64,000 nucleotides of DNA from Ignavibacteriales bacterium (GTDB taxonomy: Bacteria > Bacteroidota > Ignavibacteria > UBA10030). Under the pieces are notes generated by a model. It was not told the origin of the DNA. It saw only the letters and a program-made list of their open reading frames with translations, and made no database searches. Shown one piece after another: positions 25,921 through 34,921 of this stretch (position 1 is its first letter; each line of letters starts with the position of its first letter). The position numbers were made by a program, and so were the translations under genes. The stretch covers positions 62,001-126,000 of the forward strand of contig JAPLFQ010000007.1 of assembly GCA_026390595.1 (NCBI GenBank). The letters are read 5' to 3'.

Positions 25921-26156
25921 CCCGACTCTACCGTCGGGCAAGGTGTACGCCGAACATACGGATTTCTGAACTACTCATCGCTGCCCGAGTGTTAACCCGG
26001 GAGCCTCATCTGTTAACGGCGTTTCAACCTTGGAAGGTTTCGTGCGGTTCGTCAGCAGTTCCGCTTTTTGGTCCCCTGCCTTTCGGCAAGATCCCTGAAG
26101 CGGGAGAATCTGGAGGCGTGTCCATTGTGCACAAAAAGTGCGAAATGGACTCTCCC
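25921..26156 (-). promoter_or_regulatory. Structured RNA leader upstream of the cold-shock gene
   Basis: Within the 514-bp gap 25892-26405, read on the minus strand, successive hairpins are visible. A long one pairs 26102-26107 with 26151-26156 and, inside it, 26120-26126 with 26144-26150 and GCAC with GTGC over a 5-base loop. Next is a GAAA tetraloop hairpin (CTTGCC/GGCAGG, about 26075-26090), then GCGG/CCGC (26044-26064), AACCT/AGGTT (26026-26039) and finally CCCGAC/GTCGGG (about 25921-25938) just upstream of the ribosome site. The remaining 26157-26405 shows nothing clear. It could be a cold-responsive 5' UTR or a riboswitch; no known class was matched with confidence. Confidence 0.5.
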
Positions 26157-26405
26157 GAAAGAGAATAGACGGTGTACTGTTTTTTGTCATCTATAAGATA
26201 GCAAAACTTCTAATCAGTTCCTAACTGAATCGCAACATTGATAACCTGGGAAAGAAAGGGTCAAGTCCGTTGCTTTGAATGCCTTACGCCGGGACTCAGG
26301 GGGCAGGTGCTCCAACGTGTTGGTTCTGTCCACTTTCTCGGCTATATTTTGTCCCTGCCCCGGCGTCCGCGGGGCGAAAACCATATTCAGAAGCTTGTTG
26401 AGACA

Positions 26406-26861
26406 ATGAAACAGCTCAATGCCTCACTGATCACGAAGCTCAATCCTGCCGTACCGCGGCACTACCTTTTCGCCATTGCCGGAGTGCTTTGGACAATCGC
26501 CGGTGTGGTGCTGTGTGTGAGGGGGGAGATCTGGCTGGAGGCGCTTCCGCTTGGTACGGAGTTCGCTCTGGAATCGATAGGCATCGGCCTGGCGATCGCA
26601 GGATACCTTTTTGTCTTCATGAAGGTGGTTCAGAAAAACCTCGACCGTATCAACAAGTTGCCAGAACGCGCCTGCCTCTTCGCATTTACCGCCTGGCACG
26701 GTTACATGATGATAGCGTTGATGATGACGATTGGCATCATGCTGCGCGATGCGGCGATACCGAAGTACTACCTTTCCATTCCCTACACCGCCATGGGGGG
26801 CATCCTGCTCATCGGAAGTCTCAGGTTCTATCGACGGTTTCTGGCGGATTTGTCTGGGTGA
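26406..26861 (+). CDS. Four-helix membrane protein, unknown function
   Basis: 151 residues from ATG 26406; the open frame upstream to 26238 has no ribosome site that I can see. Four hydrophobic segments: YLFAIAGVLWTIAGVVLCV, FALESIGIGLAIAGYLFVFM, GYMMIALMMTIGIML and IPYTAMGGILLIGSL. Short basic loops and the words LNPAVPRHYLF and FTAWHGY recall a small conserved family of uncharacterised inner-membrane proteins. No function is suggested by its neighbours. Confidence 0.75.
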   Translation: MKQLNASLITKLNPAVPRHYLFAIAGVLWTIAGVVLCVRGEIWLEALPLGTEFALESIGIGLAIAGYLFVFMKVVQKNLDRINKLPERACLFAFTAWHGYMMIALMMTIGIMLRDAAIPKYYLSIPYTAMGGILLIGSLRFYRRFLADLSG

Positions 26862-26998
26862 ACGAGGCCCACCAGCCGAGAGGGCGATCGATCAAGAGGG
26901 ATTTAGCCCGACGGTACCGAATACGCATTGTGGTTTAAACACATTCGTTCTTGTCGCTGTCTTCAATTCACATCCTGTACAAGAAACCCCCGGCTTCC

Positions 26999-29900
26999 AT
27001 GAAAAAGCGTAAGACGTTCCTACTATTGTTAACACTTATCGCATTCACATTCTCCGGTTGCGGCATCCTTCGCACTCTCGGCATCTACCGGCCAAGGCTG
27101 ACCACGTCAGAGAAGATCTCCGAATTCAAGTCCGAAGTCATCGCGAAGAAATTCACATTCGAACTCCCGCCGCGAACCCGCATCGACACTGTAAACGTCG
27201 ATCTCGTGGAGAAGGTTGTCGAAATTCACTTCAACGATGCGTTTGCCGCAATGCCATATCGGAATGACAACGTGAGGGAAGTATACCGTCAGGTACAGAC
27301 ATTCTTTGCTGAGTACTTCGAGGGTTACACGTTCTCCATTCAAGCACTCCGACGACCACTCGAGCAGCTTGTGCCGAACTACTTCCGCACCGATACATCA
27401 CAATTCGACAAGACCCGGCTTCCCGTCGCCAGGGCCGATAGACCATTGCCGGTGGTGCGGAATATCAGCAAACCATTTGAGCCATCGAAGGGGCTCCAGA
27501 ACCGCAATATCGGAGTGTGGAACAGTCATGGCTGGTACTACAATCGTGAACTGGACAGATGGGAGTGGCAGCGGCCGCGTCTGTTCATGATGGTGGAAGA
27601 TCTCATCCCGACATCGTTTGTTCTTCCATACCTGGTTCCGATGCTGGAGAATGCCGGAGCGAACGTGTTCCTTCCGCGCGAGCGGGATGTGCAAACGAAC
27701 GAAGCAATGGTGGACAACGATTCTCCTTCATCAGGGTACTCGGAAATATCGCAACCCGCTGTTCGCTGGGAAAGCGGTTCGGGATCTGGATTCGCCGTCG
27801 GCGCACCGCCGTACGGCCCCGGTGTCAATCCTCTCACGCAGGGAACGTTTCGAATCATCCGGTCAGAACAGTCTGCAACCGCCGGGGCCGCATGGGTACC
27901 CCAGATTCCCGAATCAGGAGAGTACGCTGTGTACATCTCCTACAAATCATCAGACAGCAGCATAGTCGACGCACATTATGCAGTTCACCACCTTGGCGGA
28001 AAGACCGAATTTGTTGTGAACCAACGCATCGGCGGCGGTACATGGATCTATCTGGGAACATTCAAGTTCACCGCAGGCAGGAACCGCGCATCGGGATCTG
28101 TTGTGCTGAGCAACGAGAGCCAGGGGCCGATGGGCTTCGTCACGGCTGATGGCGTCCGGTTCGGCGGCGGGATGGGAATAATCGCCCGCAACGGAAGAAC
28201 GAGCGGAAGACCGCGGTACGCTGAAGGAAGCCGTTACTATCTTCAATTCGCCGGCATGCCCGATACGATCGTGTATAATTTCACCAGCGACAAAGACGAC
28301 TATCGGGACGACTATCAAAGCCGCCCGGAATACTTGAACTACCTGACAGGCGCGCCGTACGGTCCAAATAGAAAGAGAGATGAAAAGGGGCTCGGCATCC
28401 CGATCGACCTCTCCATGGCATTCCACACGGACGCCGGTATCACGCACAACGATACGACCATCGGCACGCTGTCTATTTACAGTATTCCGGATGCGAAGAG
28501 ATCGAATGTCTTTCCCGACAGCGTTTCCAGGTTTGCCAACCGCGATCTTGCCGATCTGGTGCAGACACAGATTGTGAATGACGTCCGCTCCAAATATGAT
28601 CCTGCGTGGCAGCGGCGCCAGCTGATGAATTCCAGCTATGCAGAGGCGGTGCGTCCCAACATGCCCTCGCTCCTGCTCGAGCTCCTGTCGCATCAGAACT
28701 ATCTCGACATGAAGTTTGTACTGGACCCCCGGTTCCGTTTCGATGTGGCTCGATCGATCTACAAGGGAATGCTCCGATTCCTTGCCACGGAGCGTCAAGA
28801 GCCGTACGTTGTCCAGCCGCTGCCCGTGACGCACTTTTCGGCAGAGCTTGATGCAGACGGAAACGCGATCTTGAACTGGAAGATGCGACCCGATTCCCTT
28901 GAACCGACTGCGGTACCAAACCGCTACGTCGTGTATACGAGGCTGGATGATGGCGGTTTTGACAACGGCGTTGTCGTTGACACACTCCCGATGGTGGTGA
29001 AGAAACTGAAGCCGGGAGTCATCTACAGTTTCAAAGTTACAGCGGTCAATGATGGCGGAGAGAGTTTCCCGTCCGAAATTCTCGCGGTCTGTTCTCAACC
29101 CCATGAGGGAACACGCGCTCTTATTGTGAACGGTTTCCACCGCGTTGCGGGGCCAGGTACAGTGGAGGCGGGGGAGTATGAGGGATTCGTTTCCTCCCAT
29201 GACCGCGGCGTCCCCGATCACTATGAACTTGGAATCACCGGAGAACAATTCGACTTTGACAGGTCGTCGGCCTTTCGTTCGAATGACGGACCCGGCCACG
29301 GTGCAAGTTTTTCAGACAACGAGACGAAGGTGGTCGCGGGCAATTCGTTTGACTACCCGTACACTCATGGGCGGGCACTCAAGTCGTGCGGTCTTTCGTT
29401 CTGTTCGGCAAGCAGCGATGCCGTGATGGATTCGATCATCAACCTCGGCGACTACAGGTTTGTCGATCTCATCCTCGGCAAAGAAAAAGAAACCCCCTGG
29501 CCCAAGCAGATTGCCGACTCTGCACGACGCGTCCAGTTTCGAACGTTTCCGCTTGCCCTGCAGAATGCGCTTCGCCGATACTCTGAGGGAGGCGGAAAAC
29601 TCTTCGTGTCGGGCTCATACATCGGTACCGATCTGTTTTCACACCCGAAGGAAGACAGCGCAAGCATCAGATTCGCCTGGAACATTCTCCACTTCGATTG
29701 GTCGGTGGGGCATGCCACGCGTTCCGGATTGGTCTATTCCACAGACTCTGCGTTCTTTCCGAACGACAGGCCTTTCGCATTCAACTCAGAATTGAGCCGC
29801 GATGTGTACAGTGTGGAATCGCCGGACGCAATAGTGCCGAGCCATGGGGGCCGGCAACTTCTGCGGTATGCCGGCAATCAATTCGGTGCGGCAATTGGAT

Positions 29901-30019
29901 ACAACAAGGATTACGGCGTTGTTGCAATGGGATTTCCCTTTGAAACCATACTCAAAAGAGACCTGCGCGTTGAGTTGATGCATGGTGTACTGAAGTATCT
30001 TGGAGTGTTGGCACAGTGA
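26999..30019 (+). CDS. Large lipoprotein: amidase_3-like domain with golvesin-type insert and FnIII
   Basis: 1006 residues; ATG 26999 starts a signal peptide with lipobox FSGC. A split N-acetylmuramoyl-L-alanine amidase-like domain is suggested by GVWNSHGWYYN, MAFHTDAGITHND and LLLELLSHQNYLDM, three segments in the order and style of Amidase_3 zinc and Glu ligands. Between them lies a beta-rich stretch (about 270-400, SGEYAVYISYKSSD ... GTFKFTAG) typical of golvesin C-terminal-like domains. Residues about 610-705 are fibronectin III-like, and a further domain closes the protein. Similar proteins are annotated as xanthan lyase or golvesin-domain proteins in Bacteroidetes. The likely site is the cell envelope. 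The next gene overlaps its stop. Confidence 0.75.
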   Translation: MKKRKTFLLLLTLIAFTFSGCGILRTLGIYRPRLTTSEKISEFKSEVIAKKFTFELPPRTRIDTVNVDLVEKVVEIHFNDAFAAMPYRNDNVREVYRQVQTFFAEYFEGYTFSIQALRRPLEQLVPNYFRTDTSQFDKTRLPVARADRPLPVVRNISKPFEPSKGLQNRNIGVWNSHGWYYNRELDRWEWQRPRLFMMVEDLIPTSFVLPYLVPMLENAGANVFLPRERDVQTNEAMVDNDSPSSGYSEISQPAVRWESGSGSGFAVGAPPYGPGVNPLTQGTFRIIRSEQSATAGAAWVPQIPESGEYAVYISYKSSDSSIVDAHYAVHHLGGKTEFVVNQRIGGGTWIYLGTFKFTAGRNRASGSVVLSNESQGPMGFVTADGVRFGGGMGIIARNGRTSGRPRYAEGSRYYLQFAGMPDTIVYNFTSDKDDYRDDYQSRPEYLNYLTGAPYGPNRKRDEKGLGIPIDLSMAFHTDAGITHNDTTIGTLSIYSIPDAKRSNVFPDSVSRFANRDLADLVQTQIVNDVRSKYDPAWQRRQLMNSSYAEAVRPNMPSLLLELLSHQNYLDMKFVLDPRFRFDVARSIYKGMLRFLATERQEPYVVQPLPVTHFSAELDADGNAILNWKMRPDSLEPTAVPNRYVVYTRLDDGGFDNGVVVDTLPMVVKKLKPGVIYSFKVTAVNDGGESFPSEILAVCSQPHEGTRALIVNGFHRVAGPGTVEAGEYEGFVSSHDRGVPDHYELGITGEQFDFDRSSAFRSNDGPGHGASFSDNETKVVAGNSFDYPYTHGRALKSCGLSFCSASSDAVMDSIINLGDYRFVDLILGKEKETPWPKQIADSARRVQFRTFPLALQNALRRYSEGGGKLFVSGSYIGTDLFSHPKEDSASIRFAWNILHFDWSVGHATRSGLVYSTDSAFFPNDRPFAFNSELSRDVYSVESPDAIVPSHGGRQLLRYAGNQFGAAIGYNKDYGVVAMGFPFETILKRDLRVELMHGVLKYLGVLAQ

Positions 30020-30570
30020 CGACGATGAAGAACAAAAAGACCTCGCGGCGAAAATTTCTGGAAGAAACCATGTCCGGAGTTATCTTCCTGATGGCAGCGC
30101 GACTGATCCCGACGGAGATCCTCTTTGCCTCTGATGAAAATCAGGTCCCGAACGATCTGTCGTTCTTCTCCCCCAAAGAGTACCTCATCTTCGAAGCGGT
30201 GGCCGAGCGAATGATCGGGCCGGCATCTCCCGGGCAGGTTCGCACAAAGGATGTCAACGTGGCAGGGCGGGCAGACGAGTTTCTCGCAGGAGCGGATCCG
30301 GAGGTCCAGGAACAACTGCACCAATTGTTCTCTGTCTTCAATGCACCGCTGTTCACATTCCTTTTTGATTTCCGTACATCGAGTTTTCTGAACATGTCGG
30401 CGGCCGACAAGGACTCCTATCTCGAAGACTGGATGACGAGCTCATTCGGATTTCGCCGGACCGGATTCCAGGCTCTCAAGCGCGTGTCGATGAGCATGTT
30501 CTATACAGAAAGCCGTACGTGGAAAGAGATCGGCTTCGATGGCATGTTTATGCCGGAGGACCGCACATGA
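30016..30570 (+). CDS. Gluconate 2-dehydrogenase subunit 3-family protein (Tat-type signal)
   Basis: 184 residues. The GTG at 30016 overlaps the previous stop (GTGA) and has TTGGAG upstream; an ATG at 30025 is possible. The N-terminus SRRKFLEETMSGVIFLMAA has the twin-arginine pattern, consistent with Tat export together with a folded partner. The body has the FFSPKEYLIFEAVAERMIGP segment typical of the small (gamma) subunit of membrane-bound gluconate/sorbitol-type dehydrogenases. It overlaps the GMC oxidoreductase gene by ATGA, strongly indicating a complex. Confidence 0.85.
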   Translation: MTTMKNKKTSRRKFLEETMSGVIFLMAARLIPTEILFASDENQVPNDLSFFSPKEYLIFEAVAERMIGPASPGQVRTKDVNVAGRADEFLAGADPEVQEQLHQLFSVFNAPLFTFLFDFRTSSFLNMSAADKDSYLEDWMTSSFGFRRTGFQALKRVSMSMFYTESRTWKEIGFDGMFMPEDRT

Positions 30571-32105
30571 TCGTCCAGGGAAAAGACATCAAGGGCCCCG
30601 TCCGCGAGTCGGCTGATGTCTGCATCATCGGTTCCGGTTGCGGCGGCGGCGCGAGCGCGAAGGTGCTGGCAGAATCCGGTAAGAAAGTCATCCTCCTCGA
30701 AGAAGGAGGATACTACAGCGCGAAAGAGTTCGACGGGACAGAGCAAACGGCCTACACCCGTCTGTACCAGCAGCGGGCGGGACAGGCGACGGATGATCTT
30801 TCGGTCACCGTGCTGCAGGGGCGCTGTGTGGGCGGAAGTTCGACGGTGAACTGGACCACGTCGCTCCGCACTCCCGACTTTGTCCTTGGAGCATGGAAAC
30901 AGAATCATGGTGTCCAGGGGCTCTCACCGAAGGAACTGGAACCGTACTTCGAACGAGTGGAGCGCTATCTTAATATCCATGAAGAACCGTTCGAGAACCA
31001 CAATCCGAACAACCGAATAATTCTGGACGGGGCGAAGCAGCTCGGGTATCGATCAAGGGCGGTCGGCCGTAACACGCAAGATTGCAGGAAGGCCGGCGCC
31101 TGCGGTCTCGGGTGCCCGTTTGACGCGAAAAAAACCGTCGCCATAACGTATGTTCCGGATGCCGCCGCTGCAGGAGCAACGGTGTTCGCTAATTTCCGTG
31201 CAAACAACATCGAGGTCCGCGGGACAAGCAAGCGCGTCACGGGAGTGGTCTTTGACGAACAGACGCAGAGGGTGAAAACAGATTTTGCCATCGAAGTGCC
31301 GGTGGTGATTGTAGCCGGGTCTGCCATCAACTCGCCGGTTCTTCTTCTGAAGTCAAATCTCGCGAATTCCAGCGGCGAAGTCGGTAGAAACCTGACGTTC
31401 CATCTTACATCTGCGGTACTTGGGTTGTATGAGAAGATCATGTACGGTGCAGGGGGGATTCCCCAGTCGGCCATGTGCGATGAGTTCCTGAATAAGAACG
31501 GGGACGGGGGGGGCTTTTGGCTCGAGGCCGTCCCGATCTATCCGGTTCTTGCCGGCCTTGCGCTGCCGGGTTTTGGCTCGATGCACAGGGAAATGATGCG
31601 TTCATACCCGCACATTGGCGCGACGATAATTCTCGTCAAAGAAATCGAGTCAAGCGGACGTGTGACGGTGAACGATGAAGGCCGCGCGTCCATCTCCTAT
31701 TCCCTGCGGGGGAAGGACCTCGAGTATCTAAAACAAGGTCTTGACATTGCAGCACGGGTGCAGTTTGCCGCGGGTGCGAGAAGGGTCATGACCCTGCACG
31801 CGAGGCCGACGGAATTCCTATCCGCCGGAGACATAACGAAGAAGCTGGCTGCTGCCGAGTGGGGCACAAATGAAATCGCGATGTATAGCGCGCATCCGCT
31901 GGGAACTTGTCGCATGGGGAGTGACCCGAAGAGATCGGTGGTCGACTCACACTGCCAGTCTCACGATGTCAAAGGCCTGTTCGTCATTGACGGCAGCGTC
32001 ATGCCCACGTCTTTGGGTGTGAACCCCCAGGTAACGATACTTGCCATTGCCGAAAAGAGTGCAGAATGGCTCGCGAATCACTTCGATCAGTTCCGCTCGT
32101 CATGA
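30567..32105 (+). CDS. GMC-family FAD-dependent dehydrogenase, large subunit
   Basis: 512 residues from the ATG overlapping the small-subunit stop. The FAD dinucleotide motif is CIIGSGCGGGASAKVLAESG, the second GMC signature region GRCVGGSSTVNW follows, and the C-terminus has the catalytic His in SAHPLGTCRMG and the Asn-containing GVNPQVTILAIAE end. A cysteine pattern in the middle (CRKAGACGLGCPFDAK) could bind an Fe-S centre, as described for some fungal-type and bacterial GMC dehydrogenase complexes. It oxidises an alcohol or sugar; the usual cytochrome c subunit is not adjacent, so its electron acceptor is open. Confidence 0.9.
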   Translation: MIVQGKDIKGPVRESADVCIIGSGCGGGASAKVLAESGKKVILLEEGGYYSAKEFDGTEQTAYTRLYQQRAGQATDDLSVTVLQGRCVGGSSTVNWTTSLRTPDFVLGAWKQNHGVQGLSPKELEPYFERVERYLNIHEEPFENHNPNNRIILDGAKQLGYRSRAVGRNTQDCRKAGACGLGCPFDAKKTVAITYVPDAAAAGATVFANFRANNIEVRGTSKRVTGVVFDEQTQRVKTDFAIEVPVVIVAGSAINSPVLLLKSNLANSSGEVGRNLTFHLTSAVLGLYEKIMYGAGGIPQSAMCDEFLNKNGDGGGFWLEAVPIYPVLAGLALPGFGSMHREMMRSYPHIGATIILVKEIESSGRVTVNDEGRASISYSLRGKDLEYLKQGLDIAARVQFAAGARRVMTLHARPTEFLSAGDITKKLAAAEWGTNEIAMYSAHPLGTCRMGSDPKRSVVDSHCQSHDVKGLFVIDGSVMPTSLGVNPQVTILAIAEKSAEWLANHFDQFRSS

Positions 32106-32221
32106 TTTTTGCCTGTGATTGATTTTGCCTTATTTTCTGTTACATTTGCCTGCAGCAAAAGTGTTTCAGAAGTGTCAAAGGTTCCCCGCCACAATCATCA
32201 GGTGCGTATGGCCTGAGAAGA

Positions 32222-32262
32222 GACCCGCAGATCAGCTGAGGAAGCATGCCTGTGGGTTTTTC
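32222..32262 (+). terminator. Terminator-like hairpin after the GMC gene
   Basis: ACCCGCAG (32223-32230) pairs with CTGTGGGT (32250-32257), with one G-T pair, across a 19-base loop, followed at once by TTTTT. It stands about 115 bases beyond the GMC stop and 55 before the YbaK-like gene, so it could end the first transcript or attenuate the second. Confidence 0.6.
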
Positions 32263-32316
32263 ATTTTGGGCCCGCCTGAAAGTGTGAACGTGTTACAGTA
32301 CAGAAAGGAGACCGCT

Positions 32317-32787
32317 ATGATCCTGAAAACATTGGTCGAATTTCTCGACAAGAATCAAATTCAGTACGTGAACGTGACGCATTCCACGGCGTTCACCGCT
32401 CGGGATGTTGCCGAGTCAGCCCATATTCCGGGGAAGGAGATGGCAAAAACTGTCATCGTGTGGATGGATGGCGCAATGGCAATGGCTGTGTTGCCGGCGT
32501 CATCCATGGTCGACTTTACGAAGCTGAAAGCGGCGAGCGGAGCTGCAAGCGTGGAGCTTGCGAGCGAATCGGAATTCAAAGATCGTTTTCCCGAGTGCGA
32601 AATTGGTGCGATGCCCCCGTTCGGTAATCTTTTCAATCTTCGCGTCTTTGCCGACAGGCTGCTCTCGGAGGATCGCGAGATATCGTTCAATGCGGGAACG
32701 CACCATGAGTTGATCCGGCTCCGGTTTGCCGACTATGAGCGCCTGGTGAAGCCGATGATTGGCTCCTTCGCGGTATCGAAGAAGTAA
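32317..32787 (+). CDS. YbaK/aminoacyl-tRNA-deacylase family protein
   Basis: 156 residues; ATG 32317 has AAAGGAG upstream, so the longer frame from 32119 is not used. The fold markers of the Cys-tRNA(Pro)/ProX-like editing domain are visible: HSTAFTARDVAESAHIPGKEMAKTVIVWMDG with the conserved Lys, and CEIGAMPPFGNLFNLRVFADRLL with the glycine motif. The family hydrolyses mischarged aminoacyl-tRNAs in trans in the cytoplasm; which tRNA is corrected here cannot be told. Confidence 0.9.
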   Translation: MILKTLVEFLDKNQIQYVNVTHSTAFTARDVAESAHIPGKEMAKTVIVWMDGAMAMAVLPASSMVDFTKLKAASGAASVELASESEFKDRFPECEIGAMPPFGNLFNLRVFADRLLSEDREISFNAGTHHELIRLRFADYERLVKPMIGSFAVSKK

Positions 32788-32856
32788 CATCAACCGAGAC
32801 ATCGTAATCATTCAATGAAGCGGTACTCTCAGGTATCGCTGGGAAAGGAACTGTGC

Positions 32857-33456
32857 ATGCGAAAGACACCAATCACCGCGACACTATTACTTTTTGCCTC
32901 TATGTGGATCAGTTCCTTGGCGGCGCAGGAGCGGGCGACTGTTCTGATTTCGTACTACAGCCAGCAGGGACACACGAAAACAATGGCAGAAGCTGTTGCA
33001 CGGGGAGCGCGATCGGCCGGGGCGGTCACCGTAAAAATCCTTGGTGTTGCCGAAACAAGCAAGGAAGACCTGCTTGCGGCAGACGCAATTGTTGTGGGAA
33101 GCCCGGTGCACAATGCGACCATCGCCGTTGAGGTCGTGAAATTTATGAATGGATGGCCGTTCGAGGGAGCACCGATGCGTGATAAAATCGGGGCAGCGTT
33201 TGTCACCGCTGGTGGCATATCTGCAGGGGAAGAACTAGCTCAGCTTACCATTCTCCACTCGATGCTGATCTTCGGCATGATTGTCATCGGCGGTCCGGAT
33301 TGGACAACGGCGTTTGGCGCTTCGGCAATCACCGCTGAGGCCCCCTTCGGGAAATCGGGGAACGAAACAACCATTGCGCCTGAATTCGTGAAAAAAGGAG
33401 AGGCACTTGGAAAGCGCGTTGCGGAGCTGGCGATGAAATGGAAACGGATTCGATAG
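32857..33456 (+). CDS. Exported flavodoxin/WrbA-like protein
   Basis: 199 residues from ATG 32857 (AAAGGAA upstream; 32815 is an alternative). The N-terminus is a hydrophobic signal peptide ending near SLAAQE, unusual for a flavodoxin-fold protein. The FMN site is SYYSQQGHTKTMAEAVARGA, followed by DAIVVGSPVHNATIAVEVVKFMNGWPF and AAFVTAGGISAGEELAQ, as in WrbA-type NAD(P)H:quinone oxidoreductases. If exported, FMN must be loaded outside the cytoplasm or the protein folded before export; no twin-arginine motif is present. Confidence 0.8.
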   Translation: MRKTPITATLLLFASMWISSLAAQERATVLISYYSQQGHTKTMAEAVARGARSAGAVTVKILGVAETSKEDLLAADAIVVGSPVHNATIAVEVVKFMNGWPFEGAPMRDKIGAAFVTAGGISAGEELAQLTILHSMLIFGMIVIGGPDWTTAFGASAITAEAPFGKSGNETTIAPEFVKKGEALGKRVAELAMKWKRIR

Positions 33457-33507
33457 GAGCAGGCAATTCCTGGAAAAGTGAGGGTCAGGAAACGAAAGGC
33501 GTACTTC

Positions 33508-34236
33508 ATGAAATCATCATCCGCAAAGAAGGAAAAGCTCAGTGTCACCTGGTTTGGTCACTCGGCGTTTCTGCTGAAATCGCCGGGAGGGAAGGCCGTG
33601 CTCATCGATCCGTGGCTTCAAAATCCAAAGTCGCCGCCAGGAGCAAAGGATGTTGCGCCGGTTGACCTTATCCTCGTCACGCATGGGCACTCCGACCACA
33701 TGGGTGAAACAATTCGCATCGCGCAGCACACGCAGGCTCAGGTGGTCGCCATCCATGAAATCAGTCTCTACCTCCAGAAGCAAGGCGTGATGGGTGCGCA
33801 GGGAATGAACAAAGGGGGGACCATGTCCATCGCTGGTGTGAAGGTGACGATGGTCGATGCGAGGCACAGTTCCGGTATTGATGCAGGCGGGACGGTGGTT
33901 TCCGGCGGAGAACCCGCAGGGTTTGTCATCGAATTCGAAAACGGCTACAGAGTCTATCACGCGGGAGATACGTCGGTCTTCGGCGATATGAAGACCATTG
34001 CCGATCTGTACAAACCATCGCTCGCGTTTCTCCCGATCGGCGGACTGTACACGATGGGTCCACGCGAAGCAGCGTATGCATGCAAACTGTTGAAACCAAA
34101 ACATGTCGTCGGCATGCACTATGGCACGTTTCCTGTCCTCGCAGGAACGCCGGCTGAGTTGAGAAAAAATCTCCCGGCGTCGATGAAGAACATTGTCGTG
34201 GAGCTTGAACCTGGTCAGCCGGTCTCATTTGGGTGA
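33508..34236 (+). CDS. Metallo-beta-lactamase-fold hydrolase, UPF0173 type
   Basis: 242 residues from ATG 33508 (AAAGG upstream). Zinc motif THGHSDHMG, preceded by VTWFGHSAFLLKSPGGKAVLIDPWL and followed by DARHSSG, YHAGDTSVFGDM and GMHYGTFP. These are the UPF0173/UlaG-like ligands in the family's normal order and length. No signal peptide, so cytoplasmic; substrate unknown. A hairpin with 7-bp arms (34237-34243 and 34259-34265) directly follows the stop but lacks a T-run. Confidence 0.9.
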   Translation: MKSSSAKKEKLSVTWFGHSAFLLKSPGGKAVLIDPWLQNPKSPPGAKDVAPVDLILVTHGHSDHMGETIRIAQHTQAQVVAIHEISLYLQKQGVMGAQGMNKGGTMSIAGVKVTMVDARHSSGIDAGGTVVSGGEPAGFVIEFENGYRVYHAGDTSVFGDMKTIADLYKPSLAFLPIGGLYTMGPREAAYACKLLKPKHVVGMHYGTFPVLAGTPAELRKNLPASMKNIVVELEPGQPVSFG

Positions 34237-34467
34237 GAACCCGGTGAGTGCCATCACACGGGTTCAATTCTGACCCCTGCAGAATATTCTCATCCTGAGA
34301 TGGAGAAAAGAGAAGAGGCCGGAAGCATTGACATATTTCTGTTTGAGGGTTAGCGGTAACTTCGCTGAACGAGGGGGAGCGGAAGCCGCTACTTGCACTT
34401 GCCATCATGAAAAAGTATACTGGAAGAGCAGGACGAAGCGTTTCTTTCAATAGAAGATGAGGAAGTG

Positions 34468-34860
34468 ATGAGTGACCAGCCTAACTCGGCGTATGGAGTC
34501 ACCGGGGTGAAAAAATACTATTCGATCGGCGACACGATCACGAGTATGGGAGATCCCGCTGACGGATTCTACATCCTTCTGACAGGAAAAATCGGAGTCT
34601 ATAAGAGAGATTTTTCCGTGGCTGAAGTCAACACCCGCGGTACGATTTTCGGAGAATTGGGATGCATTCTGAACATTCCGCGCACAGCCACACTGCAAGC
34701 CATCGAACCAACCTCTGTGCTGTTCGTAAAAATGACGATCGATGAATTGGTCGAGAAGCATCCGGAGTTCGCGAAAAAGCTCCTCATCGATCTCGCCGAT
34801 CGATTGACGAGAACGACAGAATCATGGTGGGCTGTGGCAGCTGACCCGGTTTTGCGATAG
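34468..34860 (+). CDS. Cyclic-nucleotide-binding-domain protein, single domain
   Basis: 130 residues from ATG 34468, with GAGGAA just upstream. One cNMP-binding domain: GDTITSMGDPADGFYILLTGKIGVYK, then GTIFGELGCILNIPRTATLQAIEPTSVLFVKM, with the phosphate-binding cassette FGEL---PRTAT intact. There is no DNA-binding or enzymatic domain, so it may sense cAMP/cGMP or another ligand and act on a partner. A stand-alone domain of this kind is common in FCB bacteria. Confidence 0.85.
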   Translation: MSDQPNSAYGVTGVKKYYSIGDTITSMGDPADGFYILLTGKIGVYKRDFSVAEVNTRGTIFGELGCILNIPRTATLQAIEPTSVLFVKMTIDELVEKHPEFAKKLLIDLADRLTRTTESWWAVAADPVLR

Positions 34861-34921
34861 ACAGGTATTCCGCCCGCACCCCCCTCACCAGCTTGCCCGA
34901 GCACACTGCCTATTCCGCCGA

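Noticed and set aside
27950-29299. 449-codon open frame on the minus strand
   Set aside because: Fully antisense to the golvesin/amidase lipoprotein, whose protein has clear domains; no family features in the antisense translation.
32170-32260. TPP-riboswitch-like words (CTGAGA followed by ACCC)
   Set aside because: The conserved GAACCTGA and GGATAATGCC parts are missing and the downstream gene is a YbaK-like protein; the stretch is better read as a terminator hairpin.
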